A stretch of DNA of 64,000 nt from the NCBI GenBank assembly GCA_900618425.1, contig UZAN01039672.1, positions 46,965 through 110,964 on the forward strand, read 5' to 3'. A model generated the notes under the pieces. It made no database searches and was not told the DNA's origin. It worked only from the letters and a program-made list of their open reading frames with translations. This stretch comes from Echinostoma caproni. Taxonomy: Eukaryota; Platyhelminthes; Trematoda; Plagiorchiida; Echinostomatidae. Below, piece after piece: positions 14,150 through 24,636 of the stretch (its first letter is position 1; each line of letters opens with the position of its first letter). The position numbers were made by a program, and so were the translations under genes.

Positions 14150-15960
14150 AAGCCTCAGCTGTACACACGATGAAAACGAATCCAAGCTATCGAATTCTGC
14201 TGGTCAATGGAGGCCAAAGAGAAAATCGCCTGTTCACATAACCATGACGAAACATGGCGAATTTCCGTTACTTCATTCAAACAGCGTACAAATTTGGAGT
14301 TCTCTCGGGCTCAATACCAAACACATGATTCATCTACTTTTCTGTTTGATCCTGTTAGAGTTGTTTTTTGTAGATATAATTGTAAAGGTTTGAAAGGAAT
14401 TCACCGAAAACCTATGCTTGCTTTTGTTGTGCGTTCTCAATCCTAATAAACCAGGTGATTAATTCGATTCCCTTCTTCTTCTTTTTCTATTGTTCACTGC
14501 ATCCGTCAACACCGCAGACCGTAACGCATACGAAATATTTCCGGTTTATGTTGATAATCAATTAAGCAACGGGCCCCGGTCGAATCTAAGGGGAACCATT
14601 GCCATGTACACAGGCAGACAAGACAAAACACGCTGACGCTAGCTAAATTTTTACAAGATTCCTTTGAATATCAGTCCAAAACTGTTTATTAACTTCCTCG
14701 GAATCGACGTTATCTATGGTGTAGAGATACTAGGTGTTTCGGAAGAACACATGTTGGTTGAATCTAATGTAGGTGGCACAGTTTAACAATGTGCGTTTGG
14801 CAAAGTGTCTACATTGAAAAGTATTTAAGTGGTTTTGATCCACCACCATTATTGATAACAAGTTGCGATCAATAAAGAGATAACTGCTTTGGAATAGAGA
14901 CCGCCAGATGTGTGGTTCATGTTTTTTTCTTTTGAAAGTTTGCTTTCCTATTAAATCGGTATAAATATTAGCCGATGAAAACATGCGACGTGCCACTGGT
15001 ACATATTAACCATTTGAAAAGTCATCGCTTCGAGTAACAGAATGTTCGTTAGTTTCCATCTGAACAAACTAATGAATTTTTTAACAAGAGTTTTCACATT
15101 TGTTAAGGCATGCATTTGTGTGGCCTGCGACAGTTGTATTCTCAGCAGGCAACACGGGCTTGACCGTTTTCCATTGATCACTTCTCGGATGCCAAGTGAC
15201 ACTAAGGATTGAGAGAATGAGGGTAGCTTGAGTTCCCTTCAACGGCGAGAAAAATGAAAATAAATCAATTCATAGATTAAACGGACAGGCGGCGCAATCG
15301 AGACGCTCCTGGAACAGTTGATTCTTAGATCGAATTGCTGTCTGATCAATGAGGGTTTTGCTAGTGTAGTATTCACACTTGTTGCTTTGGGTGCTCGCTT
15401 CTTCTCCCGTGATCGTTCGAACCCAATGGTATTTCTCATTGAACATTCAATGACCTGTATCTGAAATGGAAATGAATATTTGAATTTGCACGGAGTTGGA
15501 TTTGGGTTTTATGACGTTAATAAAATGTACTTGATTAAATAATAGTGGATTGAATAGCTCGCTATGACCGGTCTGGAAAGTACACTGCATTTATTCTAGT
15601 AAAGAACATTCTATCAGTGTTTTTTTAATTCTAAGAGTACCTTGTTTCACTGTGGACAGTTTTGTTTATTTCTGGAACACCATGGATGGGAGGTAAATAG
15701 GAGTACCCATAATTAAACAATGTTCTGCAGTGGATAGTTAGTTGTTTCTTGAATAGCTCTTAGTCCATGACCAAACGGCTTCCCAGTCTCTTTATTTTGT
15801 CAGAAGTTGAATAATAATCTATCCTTCTCTCCACTCCCAGATACCGTTGTAATCTACCAACCACCTTTATATATGAGCCTAAACACAAAACTCGAAAATG
15901 TGAGTAGTACCCCACAACATTGATAGTAGTTGTTGTAGCAAACTCTGTTTGCCCAATGTT
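14150..15960. other. Non-coding stretch
   Basis: Nothing supported. Open frames of 60-90 codons on the - strand show no domain landmarks. It separates Penelope copy b from the trinucleotide-tailed element. Confidence 0.5.
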
Positions 15961-15971
15961 ACAAGGCAACT

Positions 15972-15995
15972 GTAGTGATGGTAGTAGTAGTAGTG

Positions 15996-16032
<37 letters not shown>

Positions 16033-16471
16033 CGCACACGGAACTCGGAACACAAACCACGCAATAGGAATCACAGGACACAAATGAAGGATCAGCTATC
16101 AAAGACTGGATCACGGAAGCACTGGACCGCAATGGCACTAGCACGCAATGTCCCACGTAACTGTGACGCAAAGAAAAGGCCACAAGAACGATAGTTCGTT
16201 TATTGGAACAAATGAGGGCGATTAAATAATATGTACAAAAGTAGATCATTGATTATCTAGGCTTTCACCAATCGTATTGCGGTATTGCTGGTATAATTCT
16301 GTCTCCGTCTGGACTGCACTGTCTCGGATTGACTGGCACGATCTGCCTATGGCGTGTAGTCAGAAGCCGTGAGACGCGCGTCATTGACGTCACCTTTGAA
16401 ATTTGATTGATCGCAGGTGTCCATAAGCTGTAGCGCGCCGCTCCAGGGTAGGCTTCATGAGGTAGGCCTGG
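15972..16471 (-). mobile_element. Retroelement with trinucleotide tail, copy 1
   Basis: A unit of about 430 bases preceded on the + strand by a GTA/TAG trinucleotide run (15972-16032). The copy at 45936 shares the same order of blocks: GAACTCGGAA, CACGCAAT, GGATCACGG, a CCCACG block, CCAATCG, CGTCA, and GTTTGATTGATCGCA-like sequence. Read on the - strand the trinucleotide run becomes a 3' tail, as in some non-LTR elements that end in simple repeats instead of poly(A). No coding domain is recognised. Confidence 0.6.
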
Positions 16472-17135
16472 ATCAACACAGTAGCTTTCATAGCCCACAT
16501 AGTATGGGTTACTCGTTCACTTTCTTTTGTCGTGCTATGCTTTACCTGAAAAGTGCTCACGCTTCATGCTCAGGGGACATTGGATATTGTCTATTGGCCG
16601 TCAATTTGAGAAAAGCTTTCTGTGAAAGTAAGATGGGTAATGACTAAGTGTAAAAACCAGTGAATATCCGGGACATCTTACAAGTGAAATGCTTATTGTT
16701 GAACAGAATAAGGATCTTTTACTGATACTATTTTATCATAACATACAGTGCTCAACCTACGCATCGTCGTAATTGTTCACTATTTGCGATGGTAGCGTCC
16801 CGTTTCCATACCGAGACGATCGCATGGACATCCTTCTCGCCAAATTTTCAACAAGCACGGTAAAAAAAATTGCAGGGAATTTGAAGGCATTTTTTCACGA
16901 AGATTTCAGTCAGACCTTTGGTTGTTGTGTTTGACCCGCTTGCAATGAATGCAAGTCTATAACAGTATCCTGCAGTTGAACTGCGCTCAGAACACTAAGG
17001 TGCTGAAACACATCCATAGGCTTGTTTCATCCTGGTCCCATTAGTACGGTGATTTTATAAACAAACAAAAAACAGATAGCGCTATGCAAACAAATGAATA
17101 TCATTGAAATTTGCAATCAAATTTAGAGTATCAAG

Positions 17136-17190
17136 CTTGGATTAGCCCATTCGATTGTTTAGAGGCACCAGGCACGCTTGATAGTCTTCG
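17136..17190 (-). mobile_element. SINE family 1, truncated piece
   Basis: The + strand motifs GGATTAGCCCATTCGAT and AGGCACCAGG match the distal part of the unit at 9732-9770. The tRNA-like head is absent. It lies directly downstream of Penelope copy c on the - strand. Confidence 0.5.
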
Positions 17191-17319
17191 GTTTGAGTAT
17201 TTCGTTTAATCTTCTCACCGGCTTACTTAAAACAACATTGGGTTATTCAGATATGGTGAATGAACATATAAAAGCATACGCAGATTACTAAACATAGAAA
17301 TAGAAGATCGACTCCATAG

Positions 17320-17645
17320 TAAGTGGATTGATTGTATCAAAAACATTTGTGCGCATAAGGACGGGTGATGTAACCAAATAAGCAGCGCTTTACTAATTAC
17401 CAAGACTTTAGAATTGCGATCAGCTAAAAGTGGTTTGAAAGACGAACTTGGGTCAACTGTGTGTCTTGTTGCCATCAGATGCTTTGCAACAGATGACCCT
17501 AGATTTCTTGACTATCAGCTGTGGGTTGCGTCATCAATTTCACCAATCACTTTGGAATATGTTCGCCCGTCCGTTGTGAGATCTAGCGGTTTGTTCTGCC
17601 TATGTATGCGTCACAGCAACTGCAAGCGAACTGGTATACAGTGTT
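17320..17645 (-). pseudogene. Penelope-like element, GIY-YIG domain remnant (copy c)
   Basis: The - strand shows the beginning of the domain, VYQFACSCCDAYIGRTNR, followed after a stop by a QRTGEHIP block. A frame change leads to ATRHTVDPSSSFK and ALLIWLHHPSLCAQ, and IHLLW at the end stands for the usual LPW. The N-terminal part of GIY-YIG (YxF-C-C...YIG) is visible here but not in copies a, b and d. Several stops and frameshifts make it a pseudogene. Confidence 0.7.
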
Positions 17646-18180
17646 GAAGCAGAACCGGTTTGCCAGCCATATTTAAGTTTTTCCAGATCAATTCTAGGAA
17701 TAGAAGCAATGGGTCTGAGTTGAGCAGCTGGGAATGTACGGTCTGGAGCTGAACTCAACTTGTGGCGCACATCAATAAAGATTCAACGAAATGCTAACAT
17801 CTCGAGACATTTGTCTTCCTTCAATATTCATAAAATGAACAAAGAGACCCCAATTCTTCAAGTTTATAAAGTTTGAGTAATCCGGATATAATTATGAAAT
17901 CTCTTCAGTGCAGTATCACGTCAGAAGTGATGGTGTTGTGTCGGAATCTTCCGTCTCACCTTGCTAAACAAAAGTTGGAAACCAAATATGAGAAAAAAGT
18001 ATACAGGAGTGACGCAATCACTTTACTTCACAAGAGTTGAACTAAATAAAATCTTTACTGGCTATAAATATTGCGACATTACCGAATGCCTCCAAAAGCG
18101 CCAAAACGGTTTCTGCATCCGGGGTCCATCTGACATGTTGAAAGATTCAGAGTGAGAAAAGAGTTATAAAAGTTATAAAA

Positions 18181-18557
18181 CCTGAAGGGCCATAGGAATC
18201 ACCGTAGTTATCCGGGCTGAGTATATTATCAGGACCAGCAAATGGATCGGGGCAAATATAAGTTCGAAATAAGCACTGAAAACCAGGACAAGATTCATTT
18301 TTGGAGACAGTCATAGCATATCCAGTTGGACAGTTAGAACAAGATTGCGACCGCGATTTGGACAAAATTAAACATACTGTTATCCCAACACATGAGCAAA
18401 GCAATTTACCTAAATTCCTCATAGATAATGTACCGCTTGCCCCTGTTTCATGCGGTCCTGTATACGACATGTGATGAGAAAATGGTTGGTCGGTCTGTTT
18501 GAATGAATCAATGCACAATCTCCAAGTATCTTTCATTGTTTTCAGTATAACAGACAA
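18181..18557 (-). CDS. Cysteine-rich VWF-like coding fragment, possible 33-base intron
   Basis: A 136-codon open frame runs from 18557 down to 18147. Its second half has the spacing C-x2-CPTGY...SCPGFQC...YICPDPF. This resembles the short cysteine-rich modules of VWF, mucin and hemolectin-type secreted proteins, where CPxGY and a later C-P pair recur. The family assignment is tentative. Within the frame, 18377-18409 begins GTAAAT, ends AACAG and is 33 bases long, so it could be a mini-intron of the kind common in flatworm genes; reading through it also stays open. A weak donor (CAG before GTTTTA) lies at 18180. No adjoining exon was found: Ty3/gypsy debris lies upstream and Penelope debris downstream on the same strand. 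It may be one or two exons of a larger gene, or a stranded fragment. Confidence 0.4.
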
Positions 18558-18689
18558 TCAAGCAGGCATTCTGACTGGCTGTTAAGCTACCGCTTTGAAG
18601 CGTAGCACTGAAAGTTACCACCATCAACGTATGATCTCAGTTCAATCCGAAGGTAGAAATGGCGATTATCTATAGTTATTATAATCACA

Positions 18690-19740
18690 TACACCATATA
18701 TTTATACTTGATTGAAGCAACGGCACTTTCCATTCATGTTTCAGTTTTGACAGTATGCCAGGTAATCGCGTTGTTGTTTTCATCCACACTTGCTCTCCTG
18801 GTTGCACCGGCGAACCGTTGGCCTTCTTGTCGTAAAACTCTTTCTGGTGGCGTTGTGCTGTTCTCAGGTGTTCCCGTGAGAGTTGATGACTCATTAGTAG
18901 CGTTTGTTGCAGCCTGGCGACGTAGTTGGTAGTAATTAGAGCTGATTCCTGGGGTTGGGGTTTCGGAAGATCCAGTGTTCGTCTCAGTGACTAAGAAATG
19001 GGGTGACTGTCCAGTAGACTTTTGTACTGGGGCTCGATATCCAAGTAGGCAGGACGGCAGGGCGGCGTCTCGTTTTCTTATTTGTCGAATCACAAATGAG
19101 TTCAATGAGTTCAATAGTGTGCTGTTTGTTCTCTCGATCAGCCCATCGCCTTAGGGATGATAAGGCTTTGGCCTGAGTTACATTACCCCCAAAAGTTGAC
19201 ACAGATGGGCTTTCAAAATTCGAACCGTGATCCGTGTGGATGTATAAAGGAGCGCTCCAACGTGATACCACGTATTGTGGATAGTCTGCGTGATTGTGAC
19301 CGAATCTTTCCGGGATAGCGGTTCCGCTTCGCACCATTTGGAGAAGTAGTCGACCATCACATCACATACAGTAGAAGTAATCATCATTTTACCATATCCG
19401 TATTGAATAATGAAAAACGTCGAATGTGTGTTCACGTTCACCGAAGACGGGATGAGTAGATTGACAGTGACAGCGTTGTTTGTTGAGGTCAGCAATTCGT
19501 TTGACTTCACCCCAAGTCATCCATGAAAATGGTGGATGGTTGATGTTTCTCTGAGCAAGTATACGTCGATGCCGATACACGGAACTGCAAACATGCATCT
19601 CGGAACATTGCAGTGTACCCGTTCACAAAGATGTTTTGTAACACAACTTGAGATATATTTCGGTCTGCCCGATGACATTTGTTCAGTTGGTGACTTTCGA
19701 TTGGAGATATCCCGCCTTCCCAGGTGTCCGAACAAAATAA
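18690..19740 (-). pseudogene. Ty3/gypsy retrotransposon integrase region, frameshifted
   Basis: Several overlapping - strand frames together cover the integrase part of a Ty3/gypsy pol polyprotein. Reading 5' to 3' on that strand one sees a GHLGRR remnant of the zinc-binding N-terminus near 19720, a DYFSKWCEAEPL block with the first catalytic Asp near 19340, and a TDHGSNFES block with the second Asp near 19220. An ADREN remnant that may hold the catalytic Glu lies near 19140. Then come an LPSCLLGYRAPVQKSTGQSP block near 19040 and an HLRTAQRHQKEFYDKKANG block near 18860. The blocks fall in different frames, so the copy carries frameshifts and cannot make an intact integrase. No reverse transcriptase or flanking LTR was recognised. 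Confidence 0.85.
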
Positions 19741-19970
19741 CTGACTAAACAGTGTTCGAGACAACACGTGAGCCAAATTGAAGTGATGAGTCTGTGGAGC
19801 CCGAGTGTGGCTTAGTTGGCCTAATGGCACCATACTTTCATCCGTGAGATAGGTTCACAGTTGGAATCCTCAGACAGGACATAGCATATATATTGCCTGA
19901 GAGTGATGGATAATTTGATTCAACTTCGAAGAGCAAATTCAATTCACGCTTTATTCACAAGCGTGAACTG

Positions 19971-20120
19971 AGATGCTAGGAAGAACTGGGCAGCTATTTC
20001 GATCTGGTTGCGTTTCATCAATAATTAAAATCCATCGACCCAATTGTGGATCGTTCCCTAGACCTCATAGGTAGAACGCAAGCATGCTACCTACTCTGCC
20101 GCCGGGAGGCTGATCAGACC
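19971..20120 (-). mobile_element. tRNA-derived SINE, family 4, copy 1 (inverted pair)
   Basis: Read on the - strand, GTAGGTAGCATGCTTGCGTT and a following ATGAGGTCTAGGGAACGATCC match the head of the + strand copy at 20316; the B box is degraded. The distal TTCTTCCTAGCAT corresponds to CTTCCTAGCC at the end of the other copy. Confidence 0.6.
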
Positions 20121-20187
20121 GTTTTGTCATTTTCCCTTTACACGATATAGCACAACCATATCTTTGCGACCCTGTTGCGGGCAACGA

Positions 20188-20246
20188 ACCTCGCTCATCT
20201 CAGCACTAGCATCTTAGCACTAAGTTATTACTGAGATGAGCGAGGT
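20188..20246. repeat. Perfect 16-base inverted repeat between two SINEs
   Basis: ACCTCGCTCATCTCAG at 20188-20203 is exactly complementary to 20231-20246, with a 27-base loop. A similar GCTCATCTCA word recurs near 23343, so the hairpin is part of a dispersed repeat. Confidence 0.7.
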
Positions 20247-20315
20247 CCGTTGGCCAAAACAAGCTCGCGAACATGGGTTACGCTATATAGTGTATATTCC
20301 AAGTGACTAACGGTT

Positions 20316-20463
20316 TGACCAGCTGCCCAGTGACCGAGTATGTAGCATGCTTGGATTCTGCCTTTGAGGTCCCAGGTTCGATCCCCTGTTTGATCAGAGG
20401 ATGTTTGCTACTGATGAGAACCAAATAGGTGGAACATCTGTACAGTGCTTCCTAGCCTTTTAG
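20316..20463 (+). mobile_element. tRNA-derived SINE, family 4, copy 2 (inverted pair)
   Basis: Contains AGTATGTAGCATGCTTGG followed by a perfect B box, GGTTCGATCCC, in a tRNA-like head. It faces the copy at 19971 across about 195 bases, forming an imperfect inverted arrangement that could fold as RNA. Confidence 0.65.
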
Positions 20464-21902
20464 TTTACACTTCGTTTGCTCTATACATGTTGAATTCGCT
20501 CTTGAAAATTATATATACAGTACTGGTCGATTGTGATGCACTGAAATTTCTCTATGATCAAACGGAGTTTCATTGTATTTATCATCTGTATTAATGCTTT
20601 AGATATGGGTAATAATTTATATCTTGTATACTGCGATCTAAGTAGTATATAAATATATATATATATCATATTACCGATATGAGCACATGTATCAATGCAG
20701 CGAAATAATAATTACAAATATGTAGAGTAAATACATATTATTATTTTGATGTTCAAATGGGATTTGGAGGGAACAGTAATGTCTACCGGAATTATGTGTG
20801 CTTAATTTGGTCATTTATTCCCTTGACAAGCACGTTTAACGAAAAAAATTAACTGATATGTACTGTCGAAAAACCTGATAGCTCTTGTCAACAACATTCT
20901 CCGGCATTGATCACTAAAAGCACCGGATAAATTATTTTCTTTTGATCGTTGGTCCGCAGTCAACAAAAATCCTTTTTGCAAAACGGAATCCAACAAGCCC
21001 ACTCACTGATAACTAGTGAATACTAACAACAAATTCGTCATATTTAAAACAACAGATAAAGTGTGGTATTCTGTATGCATGAATGAGCATACTTCATTGT
21101 TGATCGTACTTTTCTGTCAAAGTACATGGATACTTAGGGTTGACTTCTTTTAATTCAGTGCATGCTGGTGGCTAAGTCAACGAGTGACCCGCCCAATATG
21201 ACATTGATAAAAGACATACGTTTGACAAACAATCCGGGGAATACAATGACAGGGTTTGTGAAATTATAAGGTGCATTTTCGGCGGGCTGTTACTTGAATA
21301 CAAATTTGAGCAGAATAAATCCGTTGTATCCAATTCTCTATCGGACGGTGAATCAGGGATCTATTCGGTCTTGTTTTCATTCAATTGGTTTCGGTCGTTC
21401 CCAATACAGGGTTCTGTAGGGTTGCTTCTTTGTTCAGTCATCAACCTCAATTATACTGTTTTCAACTGTATGGTTAATGATGATCGAGCGTCTTCGGTTC
21501 AGTGTATACAACCGAAGCCTGATGGTGTCGTTGTTTCACAGCTACCCGAGGATGGAAAAGCAATTTTTTCTCATTGATATCGACCCGAGCAATCGTCAAT
21601 GCAGTACTTCTAAAATGTGTCAATGATCATTTGGCCGTCTTCGTAATTCAGGGCTTCCGCAATGATTTCATACAATTATTTTGTCGAACTAAACATACAT
21701 ACGATTGAGTAATGTCGGGCCTGCATCTTCCAAACAAATCAATAGTTTTTGCCGAAATTATTTTTTTTTGAAACCAAAGAAAATGACACTTCTTAACAGA
21801 ACCATTGCCAGGGATGTTGAAGACATGTTTTATAAACAAATGGTTGTACTCCAGGTCAAACTGATTATCCAAGTGCGATAAAAGTGTTTGTGACAACCGA
21901 CG

Positions 21903-22047
21903 AAGAGCACTGGACAGCTGTTTCGTCCTGCGTTGCTTATGTTTGGAGCCCTAGACAGGACTCGAACCGCGACCGGTAGGGTCGGGACTTCAAACCCTTA
22001 CCCCTGGGCTACACGGTCGACGGTCATCATCTTGTGTGAATGGATCC
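21903..22047 (-). mobile_element. tRNA-derived SINE, family 1, copy 2
   Basis: Second copy of the unit at 9578, in the same orientation. The head region around AAACCCTTACCCCTGGGCTACACGG is nearly identical to copy 1. The B box has one change (CGAGTCC in place of CGAATCC). The two copies differ by scattered substitutions, implying old insertions. Confidence 0.7.
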
Positions 22048-23194
22048 AAACTGACTGTCATTTTCAGTATACGTTCATCCACATATTTACTCTTACGTCG
22101 CTTATTCATGCCCTGAAAAATGTTTCATAGTTTCCTTATTCGATCAACACCCTCTCGTTGTTTGCTTGCTTTCTTGGCAAACTGAAGGTAAAATTCGGGT
22201 GCAAAATAAGTGAAATATGTGTGAGAAGAATTCTAGTGGGAAATGACAGCCTGTGAACCAAACTTTTCATTCTGAGATATTAACCAAACCGTAAACAGTC
22301 GGTGAACTACGAACCATTTGGTCTGTCGATGTCAATTTCCGTCACGCCTGGTTTTCGTCAGCAAAACAGACTTCACATTTTAAAACGTTTCTGTTGTTTG
22401 TGCACCTGCTTGCCTAATTGTTGATATGCCTCTCTAAAACGGGTGAGAAATGAAATCAACATTTGGCATCTTGCAAGATGCAAATATGTATATGCGATTC
22501 TGCACTGTTTTGTGCACCGCACCGCACCGCGCGCGCGCACACACACACCAATTAGGTATGCACATGCGCGCCATGCGCATTGATTCCCGCGTGGGATGGG
22601 TCCAACGTGACAAGGATATACTCGGATGTCACTTAGCGCATTGGCTGTTGCAGCACTTGCATACGGAGAACCCATTTGTTAAATTGATTAGGAAGCTCAT
22701 TCGCACGGAGTATCTATTGTGCCCGTTTCGTGGAACTGTATTCCGCGTTCCAACCTCCTCCGTATTTCCAACACGGGGCCTTCCGTGCAAAAGAATCTGA
22801 TTTTGTCGCAATGCATGAATGCCGGTTTTTCAGCATTTTTGTTGGTATCAGCTGCACAGCTTCTGTATCATCTGGAGGGAGGGGGCGAAACAGAAAATAG
22901 TGCAGATCACTAATAATACTGCCATACGCATTGCTATGTTTTAGAAACGCCCGTAGACGAATCTAGAAAAATGTTTGTGCCTTAAACACTAATTTGATCA
23001 TGTATCATTCACAAATAAATTCAGAAGTACTTTTGCCGAGTCCCCAAGAGGATACAAATGTTATTCAACGCTCTTCGTTGGAGATTTGATTCATTTGAAT
23101 GGTAAATTCCGTCGCGTGTAGAGTAAAAACAACAAGAACGGAAAGGGTGGACTGCGCAGTACATTTTGTTTTCGATTTGGTTTAGTCTCGTCTG

Positions 23195-23400
23195 TAATTT
23201 GAATTTATCAACCCAACTTCGGATTGAACCGGGGACATCACTCACTTAACCCACCTGAGCACTGACTAGCGATCACACATTTTTCTGCACACGGAGTAGT
23301 GCAACCAATCCTAGCCAGCTTTATCGTGAGCATTAGTCGTCGCTCATCTCAACACTCACCGCTTTGGCTAATACTTAGTTGGAAACATTGCGAACTGAGT
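23195..23400 (-). mobile_element. tRNA-derived SINE, family 5
   Basis: On the - strand, GTGCTCAGGTGGGTTAAGTG reads as an A-box region and CCCCGGTTCAATCCG as a B box (about 23221-23262). The + strand sequence from 23276 to 23360 resembles the spacer at 20130-20215 between the family 4 copies. Boundaries are approximate. Confidence 0.5.
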
Positions 23401-24440
23401 TATACCTAAGTGAAAAACAGGTACACCATGCTTCTTAGCTTCCCCTGTTTTGTGTGCGATGAAATCTTTGATAATACAACGGGTAAATTTCCGTTTTATT
23501 TTATGGCCTATCAGTATGGTTCATAGTCGGCGTGAAACAAACTGGCCCTAGTCCATGATGCGAATGAGTTAAAAATTCTAGCTACTTGTATCCCTGTATG
23601 CTGGATCAGGCGAGTGATTCTCGCTTTGTCACAAAACAAAAGGTAAATAAAGTCAAGTTCAAGTGGCATTGGGTTGATCATAAACCACGGTTTATCCCGG
23701 AATCAGGGAACGAGTAGGTCGGGACTCAGTATTCCGAGTATAACTGACCTGATGATACTCGACAAGGTGTACGCAACCTGCCTATAACTCAGTCCGTATC
23801 GAGCGAGTATCATGCACGCATGTGTGCCTATGCACACTCATGCACATAAACAGATGCAGACTGTGTTTTGTGCAGGTGTGTATGTGTGTGTGTGCTCGCA
23901 TAACTTAGCTCGTCTAAGGAGCCGCTTCTCTCTCACACACACACAAGATTGTACCGCTACGCGGATTGCACAACTCAGTGCGATTTGTCAGACAAGCGCA
24001 CGCTCACTCACTCACTCACTCATTCACGTAAAGCACATTCGCAATCAGATACATTTGTCAACAAGAAAACCTCAATAATCCACACAGTCCTGGGTGTACA
24101 CACGAGCACAAGACAGCCCCGTAAAGTCCGATAGGTCGATCGAGTCAGGTGACATGGCACAATCAGCCTTTTATTTACATTTCATCCACCAGCAAGCACT
24201 ACGGCCCGCTATTGTGGAGATATAGTCGAGGGTGTGCACTATACTACTGTTTCAGTCACCAGCTTTGCTACTTCTATTTGAAATATCGTGGCGGTGAAGA
24301 CAGAGTACTGCCAAGACGCGATTCTTATTCGCCCAGCGATTGGGATCAACAACATTCACATTCGTCGTGATTTGAGTGACGTGAACTCTGCATCCGATTC
24401 TACGCTGTGACCCTCGTCGTGTAAAATCATCGATTGGGTC

Positions 24441-24636
24441 ATGGGTGATACAAACCAAAACGAAGAAGTGACGGTATCGACGGATTCCATTCAGGTCACA
24501 AATACAGCCATGTCTGGAGCCGTGCCACCCCCGCCAACAATAGAAACGAAGGATGTACCGAAATCTAAAGAAAATGAAATGGAAGGGAGTATCCATATTG
24601 ATGACAGTCCGACGCTTCAGGAGACCGTGCCACCAG
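24441..24636 (+). CDS. Exon 1 of coiled-coil protein gene (start codon)
   Basis: First coding exon of the six-exon gene; it encodes residues 1-65. The ATG at 24441 is the first in-frame start after an in-frame TGA at 24408 and has G at +4, which supports it as the initiator. The peptide is acidic and rich in Ser, Thr and Pro, with a run of four prolines near residue 29. It has no signal peptide or membrane segment, so a cytoplasmic product is likely. The exon ends CCACCAG before a GTGAGT donor and leaves one base (G) of the next codon. That base pairs with the first two bases of the 37380 exon to make GAA. A 5' untranslated exon cannot be excluded. No family is recognised from this part alone. 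Confidence 0.75.

Larger units (their letters stand above)
20464..24407. other. Upstream region of the main gene, mostly non-coding
   Basis: Apart from SINEs at 21903 and 23195 this holds only simple sequence: an AT run near 20650, alternating GC/CA near 22520, TG/CA runs near 23880 and 23935, and an ACTC run near 24002. The promoter and 5' leader of the main gene should lie near its right end, but no core promoter element can be assigned with confidence. Confidence 0.5.

Noticed and set aside
15760..16249. Open frames with Leu, Tyr or Thr runs near 16 kb
   Set aside because: The runs come from the TAG/GTA trinucleotide repeat in three frames. The unit is better explained as a retroelement tail.
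24252..24596. - strand open frame over exon 1
   Set aside because: It is a shadow of the coding exon on the other strand, as is the - strand frame at 54021-54338 over exon 5.
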